Positions 60,996 to 64,000 of a stretch of DNA of 64,000 nucleotides are shown in pieces. Both the position numbers and the translations under genes were made by a program. Origin of the DNA: Warburgia ugandensis (taxonomy: Eukaryota; Streptophyta; Magnoliopsida; Canellales; Canellaceae); assembly GCA_035236585.1 (NCBI GenBank), contig CP141134.1:24574914-24638913 (forward strand). The letters run 5' to 3'. Numbering within the stretch: position 1 is the first letter of the stretch; the number at the start of each line of letters is the position of its first letter. The notes under the pieces are model-generated. The model had not been told where the DNA came from. It worked only from the letters and a program-made list of their open reading frames with translations, and made no database searches.

Positions 60996-63142
60996 AGTTT
61001 AGTGTTTAATTTTGGCTGAAAGACCCCTAGTTTAGCATTTAATTAGACCATGTAACTCATTAATTTGGTAATTTTTAGATAAAATATAAATTTTAGCTTA
61101 AATTAACCATCCAACCATAAATTGTCAAAATTAATTGTCAAATGATCACTTGAGCTAATTGGATGCTTAATGTATGATTTTGATGGCTCTAATCTAGCCT
61201 TCTAGATCAACTAAAGGAGGATTGGATGGCTTAGATCGATATTCAATCGCGCAGATTTATCAAAAAAGGCATGGATGGATCATATTAAATTTTGACAATG
61301 TACATCATCTTGAAGATCAATCAGGCAAGAGTTTCCTAAAGAAAGAGGAATTCTAATAAGGAGGGGAAACCATGGATGAGAATGGAAGTTAGGAGAAAGT
61401 TTCTTGGTAGGAAACTAGGTCCTAAAGATAAGAGGAGGAGAATTAGGAAGGGGGAAAATCTATACGAGGGGGAAAGCCATAGGAGTTTTGGGAAGTTCGG
61501 AGTTTTTTGGGGAGTTGTAGTTATTTCCTTAGCTTTGCTTGTTTCACTTTGTTTCCATTCAACCTCTATCTCTCATGCTCATCCCCTCTCATCTTTCTAT
61601 TTTCGTTACCACTAGCTTTACCTCTGTTTTCCATATCCACCACGGTTCCCTCTCTTTTATCTATCATTCTAATTTTGCCCACTTTCCAAACCACACCCCA
61701 CTACCACCTCCCTCCTTTTTGCCCTGATCTTTATCATTTTCTCTCTTCCAGATTTCCTTTACTACTTGATCATTCCACCTTTGTTCCCTCTCCACTCTAT
61801 CGCCCAATCCAATCTCTCTCCCATCTTTTTTTATCGCGCCCATAGTTGGTTGATGTAGGCGTCGTTTTCCTCTACCAGATCTCCTCCACACACCAGGCGT
61901 CATTTTTTCCTTTTCACCTCTGCTTCTCCCCTCAGTCCTCCATCCTCCCCACCCAAGATGTCATCTCACACTTCCAAACTTCTAAGCTCTCAACCCAATG
62001 CCCAGAAGCCCAGGACATCGTCTCCCTCTCAATCGCACCCAACCGCCTGCTTCTCTCCCCAATCTAGTTTTTCTCCACCAACCCAGCCACGCACCACCAC
62101 ACTCCCCGGCTCCATCTCTTCTAGTACCAGCATCCACAGGCTTCATTTTCACTCAACACCAGCATCGGATGGCCCAAGCTTCCATCGCATCACTAGCCCT
62201 CTCAGCCAATCAATGCCGCCCAAGCCAAGGCTGTGACCTGCCCTCCACCAAACGACGCTCCCGATGGTTAGATTCCTTCTCTTTGTGTCATTTGCTCCTC
62301 GGGTCCTGCTTCCACCACACTAGGCTTCATTTTGTCTCTGCTAGCAAAGCACCGGTCAGCCATGGTGATGCCCATCTTCTCCCATTCCAGTTACTTTGTT
62401 TTTCTGTTGCAGGAAGTTTCATGAAAATTTCCATTTATGCCCTTAGTGGAGAATTTTAAATTTTATTTGAATCCTTATTTTTCCTTTTAGTCTATTTCTT
62501 CTTTTTCTTTACCTAGGTTCTATGTTATTCCTATTCTATTATCTGTGTTTTGCTTATTCTCTAATTAGTTCAGGAATTATTTTATCTATCCATGGTTATC
62601 TGAATCAACGGTTCTGCTTTCATTTTACGAGATCTTCAATTTCTCACTTGTTTAAATTCAAATATTTAATTTACTTTCATATATGTGTTTTAGGACAATT
62701 TAAAGCACTTTTACTATTCTTGATCTTTAATCTAAAATTAGATCTAAGCCGTCAAATCACAAATTTCTTAATTAATCCAAATCTCTCAAAATTTAGTGAA
62801 TCTACCCAATCCCTTCAGTGGATAATTAATCTAAAGTTCCAAAAATGTGTTAATAAAGGTTGATCATGATTTAGGATACCAGATCTATAGAAATTGAAGA
62901 TAAGTAGTCTGGGAAAGTGGACTTTTCTTAATCTTTTAGGTAAATTTCTGTTTTCTACGGATTGGCCTCTATGATATCATTGGTTAAACACATATGAATT
63001 CTGATTTCTCTTTCTGTTAACTTTTGTCAATTAATTTTAATTTGTAAATAATTAAATTTTATTAAAAACACCAAATTCATAAAGCTCGTCCATGTGGGAT
63101 CGACCCATACTTGCATTAGCTATACCACAATCAAAAAGCAAC

Positions 63143-63146
<4 letters not shown>
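60996..63146 (+). repeat. Athila-3 3' LTR
   Basis: 2151 bp. It starts AGTTTAGTG where the left LTR has TGTTAAGTG, so the terminal T is changed. It ends ...AACAACA at 63146. Compared with the left LTR it lacks about 14 bases (GCCGGTGCATGTGT region) just before the end. Confidence 0.86.

Positions 63147-63218
<72 letters not shown>
63147..63218. repeat. (GA)36 microsatellite at the Athila-3 edge
   Basis: A pure GA run begins at the base after the LTR end. The poly-Glu-Arg and poly-Leu-Ser open frames across it are artefacts. Confidence 0.95.
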
Positions 63219-63220
<2 letters not shown>

Positions 63221-64000
63221 AGGAGATTGTCAGGGGGAGAAGAAGAATGTGAGGGACGAGGAATGGCGGCAGCTCTTAACATTGGCTGGTCTACCATTTT
63301 TGCCAGCAACAAACATGACAATGGCGTGCATCGTCCGCCACCACCCGCCTTAATGTGTGTCACCTACAAGGAAGAGGGAACAAATCATGGGACATAACAT
63401 GCCACAAATCCATCGGTGGGGAGGTGTCATTATAAAAAATGGCCCCTCTATTTTTGGGTCTTTTCTATAAAATTATCAAGATGCCCCTCCAATTCATGAT
63501 CTTCTAACTTCTTCATCTGATCTCCTATTTCAGTGTTCTTAGTGTTGTTGGAATTATTTTTCATGTAGATTACAAATATTTGATATTTTATCTACTAATT
63601 TGAAGTTTTTCAAAGGTTTAATTATATGAAACTCAAATTTCAAAATTTCTGATTTTAGATTTCATTCATATCATGAATAATAATTACTTACATGAATTTA
63701 AAAAAAAAAAAAAAAAAGGGGTATTACATAACTAATCTCCAGCATATGAGTTGTTGCCCTCAACACTTGATGCAATTTCTTGTTGAACCTTTAGTATCAT
63801 ACACTTTCTTTTGTGTTCTAGGTGTAATTAAACAACTAGGCTTTGCAATAGCAATCTTCTTCTTTAGCCTTCCTTATCTCCTCAAGTATGGTGATGATTG
63901 GATTTTTTCTTGCATTCCAAATGCATTTGCTGAAACACTCACAAGGCTTGTTTAGCATCATTCAAAAACAATTGGTAGAACATGCATATAAACATAGGCA
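63219..64000. other. Flank with dispersed repeat and no recognised gene
   Basis: 63425-63565 is the diverged second copy of the repeat at 632-803 (AAAAATGGCCCCTC, ATCAAGATGCCCCTCC, AACTTCTTCATCTGATCTCC). A poly(A) run at 63700-63717 precedes an 87-residue frame (63692-63955) with one hydrophobic stretch but no known motif, which is probably chance. Confidence 0.45.

Larger units (their letters stand above)
50791..63146 (+). mobile_element. Athila-3: full-length degenerate Athila retrotransposon, plus strand
   Basis: LTRs at 50791-52959 and 60996-63146 flank a complete gag-protease-RT-RNase H-integrase order on the plus strand. A primer site follows the left LTR. The usual polypurine tract is missing before the right LTR. 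Flanking 5-mers (CGAGG left, GAGAG right) do not match clearly. Stops and frameshifts run through all genes. Confidence 0.9.

Noticed and set aside
63052-63397. Poly-Glu-Arg and poly-Ser-Leu frames of about 100 residues
   Set aside because: Translation of the GA microsatellite; no conserved sequence on either side.
63692-63955. 87-residue frame with a hydrophobic stretch
   Set aside because: Starts in a poly(A)-derived Lys run, has no known motif and cannot be supported as a gene.

Overview
The window is a plant nuclear region, very likely an angiosperm, made almost entirely of decayed retrotransposons and DNA transposons. This follows from four Athila-type Ty3/gypsy bodies with a tRNA-Asp-type primer site, a Ty1/copia element with an initiator-Met-type primer site, a chromovirus pol fragment, a CACTA transposase fragment, a hAT-like element with terminal inverted repeats, and a plant RNase H (RVT_3) fragment. 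I found no intact host gene, no rRNA or tRNA gene, and no CRISPR array. The species cannot be named from this sequence. The density of Athila elements suggests pericentromeric or other heterochromatin (inference).

Layout: 1-937 is a tandem repeat and anonymous sequence. 938-11640 is Athila-1 (minus strand), with both LTRs incomplete. 11641-13847 is AT-rich and ends in an LTR-like terminus. 13848-24300 holds two truncated minus-strand Athila bodies (B and C) that share one LTR at 18829-20449. 24301-26537 is a plus-strand chromovirus RNase H/integrase fragment. 26538-45015 is a nest: a minus-strand copia element whose right LTR appears split by a minus-strand CACTA fragment, which is itself split by a complete minus-strand Athila element (Athila-2, 31518-44591). 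45346-46300 is an RNase H-like (RVT_3) pseudogene, probably the end of a LINE. 47161-48348 is a 1188-bp hAT-like non-autonomous element with an 8-bp target duplication. 48362-50790 is a minisatellite and anonymous sequence. 50791-63146 is a plus-strand Athila-3 with both LTRs. 63147-64000 is a GA microsatellite and flank.

The Athila bodies share one plan: LTR, primer site, a leader of about 1 kb, gag, protease, reverse transcriptase, RNase H, integrase with a GPY-type end, a non-coding 3' block of about 1.7 kb without an env-like ORF, polypurine tract, LTR. All are broken by stops and frameshifts, and several have lost different catalytic residues, so none looks autonomous. LTR comparison by hand suggests Athila-2 is clearly older than Athila-3. 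Genes here do not form a pathway; the interest lies in the order of insertions, recombination products and repeat dynamics.
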